NCBI RefSeq assembly: GCF_021283305.1
Contig: NZ_JAJSOK010000045.1
Span: 1-59,144 of the forward strand
DNA: 59,144 nucleotides
From: Pseudonocardia kujensis
GTDB lineage: Bacteria; Actinomycetota; Actinomycetes; Mycobacteriales; Pseudonocardiaceae
Direction of reading: 5' to 3'
Part shown: positions 43,427 through 51,023 of the stretch, in pieces
Position numbering within the stretch: position 1 is the first letter of the stretch
Layout: every line of letters starts with the position of its first letter
Program-made: the position numbers and the translations under genes
The notes under the pieces: generated by a model
Database searches by the model: none
Told to the model about the DNA's origin: nothing
What the model saw: the letters and a program-made list of their open reading frames with translations, nothing else

Positions 43427-44947
43427 TCAACGGACCTGCTCCGCGAGGGCGAGACCGGCGACGACGTCGCGACGGAGCAGCTTGCCGGTGGGGCTGCGCG
43501 GGATCTCGGCCCAGGCCCGGATCCGGTCGGGGGTCTTCGAGCTGCGCAGGGTGGCCCGCACGGTCTCGCGCAGCCCGTCGAGCGCGGCGGCGTCGAGGTC
43601 GGTGCCCGGACGGGCGACGACCACGGCCTCGATGCGCTGGCCCCACTCCTCGTCCGGCACGCCGACCACGACGGCGTCGGCGACGTCCGGGTGGGCCAGC
43701 AGGACGTCCTCGATCTCGGCCGGGGCGATGTTCTCCGCCCCGCGGATGATCGTGTCGTCGATCCGGCCCTCGAGGAACAGGTAGCCCTCGGCGTCGAGGC
43801 GGCCCTGGTCGCGGGTGTCGAACCAGCCCGCCCCGTCCAGCGAGGAGCCCCGCCCTGCGTACTCGGTCGGGACCTGCTCGCCGCGCACCCAGATCCGCCC
43901 GGGCACGCCGGCCGGCACGGGGGCGCCGTCCTCGTCGCGGACCTCGATCTCGATGCCGGGCACCGCCCGGCCGGCCGAGGACAACCGGCCCCGCACCGCC
44001 TCGTCGGCTGAGTCCAGCGCCGCCCGGTGCTCGTCGGGACCGAGCACGGTGACCGTCGAGGAGGTCTCGGTGAGCCCGTAGGCGTTGACGAACCCGACGT
44101 GCGGCCACTCGCGCAGGGCCTGCTCGACGATCCGGCGCGGCATCGCCGCCCCGCCGTAGGCCAGCGACCGCAGCGACGGCACGGCCCGGTCCAACCCCGG
44201 CTCGTCCATGATCCGCGCCAGCATGGTCGGCACGACCATGGCGTTCGTGACCTCCTCGCGGCGCACCAGGTCGATCCAGCCCGCCGGGGTGAACGACTCC
44301 AGCACCAGCACGCGACGGCCCGCGTAGAGGTTGGTCAGCGCGTTCGACACCGCCGCGATGTGGTACGGCGGCACGCTCATCACCGCCGCCTCCGCCTCCT
44401 CGGCGCCGGCGAACTCCACCGTGCCCAGCACGTAGGAGACGAGGTTGGCGTGCCGGAGCACCACGCCCTTGGGTGCCGAGGTGGTGCCCGAGGTGTAGAT
44501 GATCACCGCGGCCGAGTCCGGGTCGACGAACCCCTCGTCCGGTGGCGCCGACTCCACCGCCGCGGCCGCCGCATCACGCAGGAACTCGTCCGGGGTGCGG
44601 AACGCCGGCCCTGCCCGCTGCGCCGCGGCGGCCTGGGCGGCGTCGGCCACCACCAGCGCCTTCGGGTGCTGCGCGACCAGGTGGTCGAGCTGCGCGGCGC
44701 CGAGGCGGTAGTTCACCGGCACGAGCGGCACCCCGGCCCGGGCGGCGGTGAACAGCGCCACCGTGAACGCCGGGCCGTTGACGGCCAGGTACAGCACCGC
44801 GTCCGCGCCGGCCTCGGCGACCAGGGACGCCCCGCCCGCGGCGAGCTCCCGCACCCGGCCGGCCGTGAGTCCCTCCGCCCGTGTGCCGACGACGACCCGC
44901 TCGCCGAAGCCGTCGGCCGCCATGTCCAGGAGCACCGACAGGTTCAC
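43427..44947 (-). CDS. AMP-dependent acyl-CoA synthetase (FadD-like)
   Basis: A 506-aa ANL-superfamily ligase that activates a carboxylic acid to its CoA thioester. The P-loop is AVIIYTSGTTSAPKGVV, then NAYGLTETSS (A5), WFDTRDQGRLDAEGYL (A7), GRIDDTIIRGAENI (A8) and the catalytic Lys near PRSPTGKLLRRD (A10). Size and motifs fit medium- or short-chain/aryl acyl ligases. With the crotonase downstream it suggests a small catabolic or biosynthetic acyl-CoA pathway. Confidence 0.9.
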   Translation of the reverse strand: MNLSVLLDMAADGFGERVVVGTRAEGLTAGRVRELAAGGASLVAEAGADAVLYLAVNGPAFTVALFTAARAGVPLVPVNYRLGAAQLDHLVAQHPKALVVADAAQAAAAQRAGPAFRTPDEFLRDAAAAAVESAPPDEGFVDPDSAAVIIYTSGTTSAPKGVVLRHANLVSYVLGTVEFAGAEEAEAAVMSVPPYHIAAVSNALTNLYAGRRVLVLESFTPAGWIDLVRREEVTNAMVVPTMLARIMDEPGLDRAVPSLRSLAYGGAAMPRRIVEQALREWPHVGFVNAYGLTETSSTVTVLGPDEHRAALDSADEAVRGRLSSAGRAVPGIEIEVRDEDGAPVPAGVPGRIWVRGEQVPTEYAGRGSSLDGAGWFDTRDQGRLDAEGYLFLEGRIDDTIIRGAENIAPAEIEDVLLAHPDVADAVVVGVPDEEWGQRIEAVVVARPGTDLDAAALDGLRETVRATLRSSKTPDRIRAWAEIPRSPTGKLLRRDVVAGLALAEQVR

Positions 44948-44956
44948 GGCGCGGCC

Positions 44957-45268
44957 TCAGTCCGACGCCGGCAGCGGCTTGGCGTCCTTGAGCGGCAGGG
45001 GCGCGCCCCCCACCGCCAGCGTCCCGCTGCCCGCCTTGGTGCACAGCAGCTCGATGCCGAGGTCGGGATCGGCGTAGCGCTTGCCCATCCGGGTGCCCGC
45101 CTGCTGGTCCGGGTCGGCCGGGTGCGTCGTGCCCGCGTCCGGGCCCTTCGCGTCCACCATCGGCGCGCCCCCGCAGGTCACCTCCACGTCCGCGTCCCCC
45201 CACCGCACCACGACGGCGGTCGTGGCGTCGGTGGTGCTGGCCAGGGTCGTGCCGATGCGCGGCTTCAT
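44957..45268 (-). CDS. Small protein ahead of the acyl-CoA ligase
   Basis: A 103-aa protein (MKPRIGTTLASTTDATTAVVVRW start) with VTCGGAPMVD and IELLCTKAGSGTLAVGG segments, each with one Cys. It ends 9 bp before the ligase start and is the first gene of the operon. I recall similar small proteins beside actinobacterial CoA ligases but cannot name a function; the two cysteines could bind metal as a dimer (speculation). Confidence 0.75.
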   Translation of the reverse strand: MKPRIGTTLASTTDATTAVVVRWGDADVEVTCGGAPMVDAKGPDAGTTHPADPDQQAGTRMGKRYADPDLGIELLCTKAGSGTLAVGGAPLPLKDAKPLPASD

Positions 45269-45326
45269 CGCGGCGCCCTCCGTGTCGACGAGCGGGCCGC
45301 CCGGACGGGACGACCCCGAATGAGAG

Positions 45327-45344
45327 TGTGACGTCAGCGTCACA
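45327..45344. promoter_or_regulatory. Palindromic operator TGTGACG-N4-CGTCACA
   Basis: A perfect 7-bp inverted repeat (45327-45333 and 45338-45344) with TCAG spacer, 59 bp before the acyl-CoA operon start and in the divergent region to the antiporter. It resembles GntR or Crp-like operators. No regulator gene is adjacent. Confidence 0.5.
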
Positions 45345-45471
45345 ATGCCACCCGGAGGGGCGGTAGGGAAGACCGGCCGGAGATCACCCGTCACACGAAC
45401 CCGTGGAGCCACGAACACCGGGGTGCCAGACTCCCCCGCGCACGCCGGTGGGTCCGACGGCTGGGGGACCG

Positions 45472-46824
45472 ATGCTCGCGCTCGTCGTCATCATGCTGAT
45501 CCTTCTCGCCTGGGCGCTCGTCGCCGGCAGGCTCGCCCGCTTCAGCGTCACGATGCCGTTCGCGATGCTCGCGGCCGGCGTCGCGCTGACGGCCGGGCCG
45601 GCCCCGGTGTTCGTCTTCGACATCGACTTCGAGCCGTCCGAGCACGTGGTCGAGGGGATCCTGGCGATCCTGCTGTTCACCGACGCGACGGAGGTCCCCG
45701 GCGGGATCCTGGGCCGTCAGCCGCGGCTCACGCTGCGGCTCCTGCTGATCGCCCTCCCCCTGTCGGTCGTGGCCGCCTGGCTCGCCGGCGCCGCTCTGTT
45801 CGGCGGGAGCGGCCCCTGGTTCCTCCTCGTGCTCGCCGCGGTCGTGATGCCGGTCGACCTCGCGCCCGCCATCGCCGTCGTCCGGGACCGGCGGATCCCG
45901 GAACGGCTGCGGCAGGTGATCAACGCCGAGAGCGGGCTCAACGACGGCCTCATCGCCCCGGTCTTCCTCTTCGCCCTCGCCGGGGCCACCCCCGCCGGTG
46001 GCGAAGGGCTGGGCGATGCCGCGCTCCACGCCCTCCCGTCGCTGGTCATGGCGATCGTGGCCGGGGCGGTCGTCGGCGCCGCGGCCGCGCGGGTCCTCCA
46101 CCGGGCGCTCGCCTCCGGCTGGACGCAGTCCTCCGCCCTCCGGATCGGGGTCCTCGCGCTCCCCCTGCTCGCCTACGGCGCCGCGGTCCTCGTGGGCGGG
46201 AACGGCTTCGTCGCGGCCTTCGTGGCCGGGGTGTTCTTCGAGCCGGAGGCGCGCCGGCTGCCGGCCGGCACACTGCACCTCGTCGAGGACGTCGGCACGC
46301 TGCTCTCGCTGGCCCTGTGGTTCATCTTCGGCGCGATCGTCAACCACACCCTGGGCGGCGGGGCGATCACCTGGCAGATCGTGCTGTACTCGCTGCTGGC
46401 GCTGACCGTGGCCCGGGTGCTGCCCGTCGTCGTGGCGCTGATCCGCACCGACGTCTCCGCGAAGGACCGGGTCGTCCTCGGCTGGGCGGGCCCACGCGGC
46501 ATCGCGACCCTGGTGTTCGGCATGCTCGCGTTCATCGAGCTGGAGGGGCCGGAGAAGGACCAGGTGCTCGCCGTCACCGTGGTCACCGTCGTCGCGAGCA
46601 TCGTCGTGCACGGCCTGTCGACGGGGCTGGTGGCGCGGCACTACGGCCGGACCGCGGTCGCCGGGGACGTCGGCGCGGGTGGCACTGGTGGGACGGGTGG
46701 CAATGGTGGCACTGGTGGCACGGTGCCGGAGTCCGCGGCGCCGGGCGGGCCCGGCCCGGCCGTCGCCCCCGCCGAGCGGAGGGGCTCGTGGGCCCGGTGG
46801 TGGCGGCGGGGGACGGAGCCGTGA
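45472..46824 (+). CDS. CPA1-family cation/proton antiporter
   Basis: A 450-aa sodium/proton-type antiporter with about 12 helices. MPVDLAPAIAVV and NAESGLNDGLIAPVFLFA carry the ion-site Asp residues of NhaP-like proteins. The hydrophilic C-terminus contains a Gly/Thr repeat encoded by a GGTGGCACT-type simple repeat (about 46673-46724). The start is the ATG at 45472 after GGGGGA. It belongs to the stress-gene neighbourhood at 46-57 kb. Confidence 0.87.
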   Translation: MLALVVIMLILLAWALVAGRLARFSVTMPFAMLAAGVALTAGPAPVFVFDIDFEPSEHVVEGILAILLFTDATEVPGGILGRQPRLTLRLLLIALPLSVVAAWLAGAALFGGSGPWFLLVLAAVVMPVDLAPAIAVVRDRRIPERLRQVINAESGLNDGLIAPVFLFALAGATPAGGEGLGDAALHALPSLVMAIVAGAVVGAAAARVLHRALASGWTQSSALRIGVLALPLLAYGAAVLVGGNGFVAAFVAGVFFEPEARRLPAGTLHLVEDVGTLLSLALWFIFGAIVNHTLGGGAITWQIVLYSLLALTVARVLPVVVALIRTDVSAKDRVVLGWAGPRGIATLVFGMLAFIELEGPEKDQVLAVTVVTVVASIVVHGLSTGLVARHYGRTAVAGDVGAGGTGGTGGNGGTGGTVPESAAPGGPGPAVAPAERRGSWARWWRRGTEP

Positions 46825-46881
46825 CCGGATGAGTCGGAGCGGTTGCCGGGTCCCGGCGGGGTGCGGTTGACTCCTCGCGTG

Positions 46882-46959
46882 ATGCGCATGCGGCTCGAGT
46901 ACTTCTGGCCGAGCCGCCGCGTGTGCCAGTTCGACGAGTTCTGTCCGCGGGCCGCGTAG
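46882..46959 (+). CDS. Candidate 25-residue peptide upstream of carbonic anhydrase
   Basis: An ATG frame encoding MRMRLEYFWPSRR followed by VCQFDEFCPRAA, with an aromatic cluster (YFW) and two Cys six residues apart. It lies in the 238-bp gap between the antiporter and carbonic anhydrase. No strong ribosome-binding site is seen, so translation is uncertain. It could be a leader peptide; see findings. Confidence 0.3.
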   Translation: MRMRLEYFWPSRRVCQFDEFCPRAA

Positions 46960-47062
46960 CCGCCCCTGCCCCGTCGCGGGCAGCCCGGGCCGCCGCGCGG
47001 CCGTCTCGTGTCCCGGTCGCGGGAACGAGCCGCGACCTCGCCTGTCGAACCCTGGAGACCCC

Positions 47063-47551
47063 ATGTCCGTCACGGACGAACTGCTGGCCAACAACGCCCG
47101 CTACGCCGAGACCTTCTCCGGCCCGCTGCCCCTGCCACCCGCCCGCAAGGTCGCCGTCGTCGCCTGCATGGACGCACGCCTCGACGTCTACCGCATCCTC
47201 GGCCTGCAGGAGGGCGAGGCGCACGTCATCCGCAACGCCGGCGGCGTGGTCACCGACGACGAGATCCGGTCCCTGGCGATCAGCCAGCGGCTGCTCGGCA
47301 CCGAGGAGATCATCCTCATCCACCACACCGACTGCGGCATGCTGACCTTCACCGACGACGACTTCAAGCGGTCCATCCAGGAGGACACCGGCATCAAGCC
47401 GGTGTGGGCCGCGGAGGCCTTCCCGGACCTGGACGATGACGTCCGCCAGTCCGTCGCCCGGATCAAGGCCAACCCGTTCGTCCCCCGCAAGGACTCGGTC
47501 CGCGGCTTCGTGTTCGACGTGGCGACGGGGAAGCTGAACGAGGTCGCCTGA
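47063..47551 (+). CDS. Beta-class carbonic anhydrase
   Basis: A 162-aa zinc enzyme interconverting CO2 and bicarbonate. Zn ligands are Cys35 (ACMDARLD, with Asp37-Arg39 dyad), His88 and Cys91 (IHHTDCGML). The short length matches the Rv1284-like branch in mycobacteria. ATG preceded by GGAG at suitable distance. With formate dehydrogenase in the same window it may serve CO2 hydration, but the genes are 30 kb apart. Confidence 0.93.
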   Translation: MSVTDELLANNARYAETFSGPLPLPPARKVAVVACMDARLDVYRILGLQEGEAHVIRNAGGVVTDDEIRSLAISQRLLGTEEIILIHHTDCGMLTFTDDDFKRSIQEDTGIKPVWAAEAFPDLDDDVRQSVARIKANPFVPRKDSVRGFVFDVATGKLNEVA

Positions 47552-47578
47552 CCCGGCTCCCGCCCGTCCGGCCGCGCC

Positions 47579-47908
47579 TCAGCGCGCGGCCGGGCGCGGC
47601 TTGTCGACGAACCGGTGGTAGGCCTTCATGCCGTACCGGTCGACCGCCGTCTTGATCAGACCGAAGATCGCGCCCTGCAGCGTCGCGGCGAGCAGCACCT
47701 CCTTGGTGCCGTAGTCGCGCGACAGGGGCTGCGGCGTCTCCGGCTCGTTCGAGACCCGCTTCCACACCAGGGCGAACACCTGGCCGGCGATCAGCCCGCC
47801 GAGCACGCCCGACACCAGGCCGACCGGCTTGTACGCGAGCTTCAGCGCGCCGGGCAGGTCGTCGCCGAGCTCGGCGGGTTTGTGGTCGGTCTTCTTCGTG
47901 CCGCTCAT
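47579..47908 (-). CDS. DUF4235 membrane protein
   Basis: A 109-aa protein of the actinobacterial DUF4235 family (KLAYKPVGLVSGVLGGLIAGQVFALVWKRVS, then LLAATLQGAIFGLIKTAVDRYG) with two membrane helices. MSGTKKTDHK is the chosen start. On the minus strand a perfect GGGTAT (47923-47918) sits ten bases upstream, with GTGT 16 bp before it; a SigF-type, near-leaderless promoter is possible. Function unknown. Confidence 0.85.
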   Translation of the reverse strand: MSGTKKTDHKPAELGDDLPGALKLAYKPVGLVSGVLGGLIAGQVFALVWKRVSNEPETPQPLSRDYGTKEVLLAATLQGAIFGLIKTAVDRYGMKAYHRFVDKPRPAAR

Positions 47909-47996
47909 GCCGGGCACATACCCGGGGTCGTCGCCGATCACACGCCGCCGACACCCACCGCCGGTCACCGGCCCGGCCGGTCACCCCCTCGCGCAC

Positions 47997-48031
47997 GACG
48001 ACGGCCCGTCCCCGCGGGACGGGCCGTCGTC
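47997..48031 (-). terminator. Strong terminator of the SRPBCC gene
   Basis: A 16-bp perfect stem (47997-48012 with 48016-48031) closed by a CGC loop, 22 nt past the stop at 48054. Confidence 0.85.
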
Positions 48032-48053
48032 ATCGTCCAGGGGCGCTCCGCCG

Positions 48054-48545
48054 TCAGGCGGGCGGCGGGGGCATCTCCCCGCGCTGCGGCGACCGGTCCA
48101 CGTCCCCGCGCCACGCGCCCTCCTCGGCGCCGCGGGACTCGATGAACTCCTTGAAGCGGCCGAGGTCGCCCTTCGCCTGCTTGCCGACGATGCCGAGCGC
48201 GTCGCCGGCCTTCTCGACCAGGCCCTCCGGCTCGAAGTCGAGCTGCAGGGTCACCCGGGTGTGCTTGTCGTCGAGGCGGTGGAAGGTCACCGCGCCGCCC
48301 TGCTGCGGGCCGCTCACGGCCTTCCAGGCCACCCGCTCGTCCGGGTGCTGCTCGGTGATCTCGGCGTCGAACTCGCGCTGCACACCGGCGATCTTCGTGA
48401 CCCAGTGCGTGCGTGTCTCGTCGAGCTGCTCGATGCGCTCCACGCCGCCCATGAACCGGGGGAACGACTCGAACTGCGTCCACTGGTTGTACGCGGTGCT
48501 GACCGGCACCTCGACGTCGATGCTCTCCAGAACGTTGGTGGACAT
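48054..48545 (-). CDS. SRPBCC (polyketide cyclase/dehydrase-like) protein
   Basis: A 163-aa START/Bet v1-fold protein: ESIDVEVPVSTAYNQWTQFESFPRFMGGVERI, FDAEITEQHPDERVAWKAVSG and a final helix GRFKEFIESRG. Small SRPBCC proteins of this kind are common in actinobacterial stress regulons; the ligand is unknown. On the minus strand GTTT-N16-AGGTAC sits almost against the ATG. Confidence 0.87.
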   Translation of the reverse strand: MSTNVLESIDVEVPVSTAYNQWTQFESFPRFMGGVERIEQLDETRTHWVTKIAGVQREFDAEITEQHPDERVAWKAVSGPQQGGAVTFHRLDDKHTRVTLQLDFEPEGLVEKAGDALGIVGKQAKGDLGRFKEFIESRGAEEGAWRGDVDRSPQRGEMPPPPA

Positions 48546-48554
48546 GTCCGTGGG

Positions 48555-48580
48555 GTACCTCGGGCGGTGCCACGGAAAAC
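48555..48580 (-). promoter_or_regulatory. SigF-like promoter of the SRPBCC gene
   Basis: GTTT (48580-48577), 16-bp spacer, AGGTAC (48560-48555) on the minus strand, ending 9 bp before the start codon. The -10 deviates from GGGTAT at two positions. Confidence 0.45.
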
Positions 48581-48634
48581 CCCGGGATCCACGGACCCCG
48601 GCGCGAGCGGCGGGTCCCGGGCCCGGCCCCCGGG

Positions 48635-49183
48635 TCAGCCCTCGGCGTCCGGCAGGGGGTCCGAAAGGGCGGGTGCGGCCCGGGAGGCACGGCGCAGGTG
48701 CAGCGGGACCAGCACCCACAGCACCGCCGTGGCCGTCAGCAGCGCCGAGGTCCCGACGATCGCCGCGAGCCGGCCGACGGCCAGGTCGAGCACCAGCATC
48801 AGACCCGCCGCCAGCGTCAGCGCCAGGGAGCACAGCCCGGCCAGGGCCAGCCGGTGACCGGCCCGGACGAGCTCGCGCTTGCGGTTGCGCTGGAAGAGGA
48901 TCCGGTGGGCGGCGACGGGCGCCACGATCAGCGTCGACGACGTGGCCGCGCCGGCGAGTGTGGCCACGAACAGGGCGTGCTGCATGGCGTCGAGGTCCTT
49001 GAACCGGTCGCTCAGGGACATCGTGAGCAGGAAGCCGAACAGGATCTGGACGCCGGTGAACACCACCCGCAGCTCCTGCAGCAGCTCCGCGAAGTTCCGG
49101 TCCGCACGGTTCAGCGGGCCCTCGGCGCGGTGCCGGGTGTTCCAGTCCTCGGTCTCGTCGGTGACCGTCGCCGCCACGGACAT
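48635..49183 (-). CDS. DUF6328 four-helix membrane protein
   Basis: A 182-aa protein with a charged N-terminus (ETEDWNTRHRAEGPLNRADRNFAELLQELRV) and four membrane helices (about residues 45-62, 75-98, 113-132, 138-160). The N-terminal signature and length match DUF6328. Function unknown. GGGTAC (minus strand, 49230-49225) lies 41 bp upstream but no good -35 is at the right distance. Confidence 0.85.
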   Translation of the reverse strand: MSVAATVTDETEDWNTRHRAEGPLNRADRNFAELLQELRVVFTGVQILFGFLLTMSLSDRFKDLDAMQHALFVATLAGAATSSTLIVAPVAAHRILFQRNRKRELVRAGHRLALAGLCSLALTLAAGLMLVLDLAVGRLAAIVGTSALLTATAVLWVLVPLHLRRASRAAPALSDPLPDAEG

Positions 49184-49378
49184 GCGCTGCTCCCTCCCGT
49201 CGCCGCTTCCCGGACCGCTCTCCTGTACCCGTTTCCTCCGATTTCACGCGAACGGGTGACCCTGCCGACCTGCGCACGGTGTGACAGAGGGATCGGATCG
49301 GGTGCGTATGCCGCGGACGCGGAGGGGGTACGCCCGGAGACGACGGGCGATGGCGGACGGCGGGAAGGGGGTAGCGGG

Positions 49379-49810
49379 ATGACCTCGACCGGGACCGCGA
49401 CGGTGCAGGACGACGTCGCCGGCGACCACGTGTGCTGGTGTTACGGCCCCGCGCCCGACGTGCCCGCCGGGGTGCGCCGGCGACTCGGCCCGGTGCTCGA
49501 GGCGTGGCGCGTGGAGGGCGAGACCGCCGACGACGTGCTGCTCGTCGTCACCGAGCTGGTCGCGAACGTCGTCGACCACGCCGGCACGCCCTTCGAGATC
49601 GCGCTGTACCGCGAGCCGGGCACGCTGCACGTGACCGTGCGCGACGGGTGCCCCGAACCGCCCGAGCCGCGCGGCATGGACCCGAACTCCTCCCGGGGTC
49701 GCGGGCTGCTCGTCGTGCAGGCGGTGTGCCGGGACTGGGGGTACGAGGTGCACGGCGGGTCCGACGCCGACCCGCCCGGGAAGACCATCCGTGCCGAGCT
49801 CGCGGCCTGA
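49379..49810 (+). CDS. RsbW-type ATP-binding protein (anti-sigma kinase-like)
   Basis: A 143-aa GHKL ATPase. The N box is LLVVTELVANVVDHA, then VTVRDGCPEPP (G1) and GRGLLVVQAVCRDWGYE (G2). Stand-alone proteins of this kind act as anti-sigma kinases or anti-anti-sigma modulators. It may therefore interact with the sigma factor at 6.3 kb or another. It begins a run of five same-strand stress genes (to 52433). Confidence 0.88.
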   Translation: MTSTGTATVQDDVAGDHVCWCYGPAPDVPAGVRRRLGPVLEAWRVEGETADDVLLVVTELVANVVDHAGTPFEIALYREPGTLHVTVRDGCPEPPEPRGMDPNSSRGRGLLVVQAVCRDWGYEVHGGSDADPPGKTIRAELAA

Positions 49811-49819
49811 GCCCGGCGC

Positions 49820-49844
49820 GGTTCGGCACGCCCCCGTCGGGTAC
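49820..49844 (+). promoter_or_regulatory. SigF-like promoter of the DUF5313 gene
   Basis: GGTT (49820-49823), 15-bp spacer, GGGTAC (49839-49844), ending 8 bp before the ATG at 49853. The transcript would be leaderless. Confidence 0.55.
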
Positions 49845-49852
49845 CCGGTGTG

Positions 49853-50275
49853 ATGACCGGAATCGCGCGCCCCGGCCCCCTGCGCTGGCTGGCCTACGCC
49901 TTCGGTGCCGGGCTCCCCGCCCGGTACCGGACCTGGGTGCTGCACGACGTCACGGCCCCCACCTGGGTGCTCCGCCACCTGGTCCGCGCCGTCGTGCAGA
50001 TCGCCCCCTTCGGCGTCGCCCTCTACCTGCTCGTCCCGGGGTCCCCGGGTATCCGGGCGACCGCGGTGGTGATGGGTGCGGTCATCGGCCTGCTCTACTC
50101 CGTGGCCTTCGTCGAGGCCGCCGCGGAGCACCGGGCGATCAAGGCCGGGTACCCGGAGGGCACGGCGGCCGCGACCCGCCGCGAACGCCGCGGCCGGCAC
50201 GGGCCGGGCAGGAACCCCGGTGGACCGACGGGCCCGCCGCGCATCCCCACCCCGACGAACGGAGGCACCCGATGA
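49853..50275 (+). CDS. DUF5313 membrane protein
   Basis: A 140-aa protein starting with RPGPLRWLAYAFGAGLPARYRTWVLHD, the DUF5313 signature, two membrane helices (about 48-62, 68-88) and a basic tail. Function unknown; frequently in stress regulons. The stop overlaps the start of the next small gene (ATGA). Confidence 0.87.
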   Translation: MTGIARPGPLRWLAYAFGAGLPARYRTWVLHDVTAPTWVLRHLVRAVVQIAPFGVALYLLVPGSPGIRATAVVMGAVIGLLYSVAFVEAAAEHRAIKAGYPEGTAAATRRERRGRHGPGRNPGGPTGPPRIPTPTNGGTR

Positions 50276-50463
50276 CCGATCCCGCCCACCCCACCGACCC
50301 CACCCGCACCGAGGAGACCGTCGACCGCCTCGAGGAGGACGTGGTCGGGCACCGCGTGGACCAGTCCCGCGACGAGGAGGACGACCCGCGCCCCGCCCAC
50401 CGGCAGGACGTCGAGCCGGGCACCGACGCCGAGGACGGGCCCGGCGCCGAGCCGTCCGACTGA
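50272..50463 (+). CDS. Small acidic protein
   Basis: A 63-aa highly charged, disordered protein (MTDPAHPTDPTRTEETVDRL start; VEPGTDAEDGPGAEPSD end). It is translationally coupled to the DUF5313 gene and preceded by GGAGG. No family is assigned. Confidence 0.7.
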   Translation: MTDPAHPTDPTRTEETVDRLEEDVVGHRVDQSRDEEDDPRPAHRQDVEPGTDAEDGPGAEPSD

Positions 50464-50529
50464 CCCGGCCCCGGTCGACCCGTCCGCCCGACCGCCCCAC
50501 GCGACCGCCCCGCCCCGGAGGAGAGCGCG

Positions 50530-51021
50530 ATGATCCCGACCCTGTCGGACCCGGGCGGCGTCCCGGGGCGCCGCGAGGAGCACGACCCGCACACCGGGTT
50601 CCATCCCCGCGACCCGCACGACGCCCTGCGTCCCGACGCGCCACCGGAGACCCTGACCACCCCGGCGCCGGAGACGCGGTTCGGGGCGCTGGTCGTCGGG
50701 CTCGACGGGTCGCCGCAGGCCCGCGCTGCGCTGCGCTGGGCGGTGGCCGAGGCGCGGACGCGGGACGTGGCCGTCGACGTCGTCCCCCTCGCCGAGGACC
50801 ACGACGGGTGGCTCGACGAGGTCCTCCGGGCGACCGACGAGGCGGTGGAGGTGCGGACCGTGGAGGAACGCGGCGACCCCGCGACCGTGCTGCTCGCGCA
50901 CGCGAGCGCGGCCCAGCTGCTGGTGCTGGGACACGTCGGCGGCCGGCTCGACGACGTCGCGCGGCGGTGCACCGAGCACGCCCGCTGCCCCGTCGTGCTC
51001 GTCCCGGTGGCCGGGCGCTGA
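50530..51021 (+). CDS. UspA-type universal stress protein
   Basis: A 163-aa protein with an N-terminal polar extension (about 45 residues), then a single Usp fold: GALVVGLDGSPQARAALRWAVAEA, and near the end AQLLVLGHVGGRLDD then CPVVLVPV. The G-2x-G-9x-G(S/T) ATP motif is incomplete. GGAGGAGAG precedes the ATG. It is followed in 3 bp by the antiporter gene. Confidence 0.85.
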   Translation: MIPTLSDPGGVPGRREEHDPHTGFHPRDPHDALRPDAPPETLTTPAPETRFGALVVGLDGSPQARAALRWAVAEARTRDVAVDVVPLAEDHDGWLDEVLRATDEAVEVRTVEERGDPATVLLAHASAAQLLVLGHVGGRLDDVARRCTEHARCPVVLVPVAGR

Positions 51022-51023
51022 CC

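Noticed and set aside
45690..47094. 567-aa frame opposite the antiporter and carbonic anhydrase leader
   Set aside because: Antisense to well-supported genes and lacking any domain.
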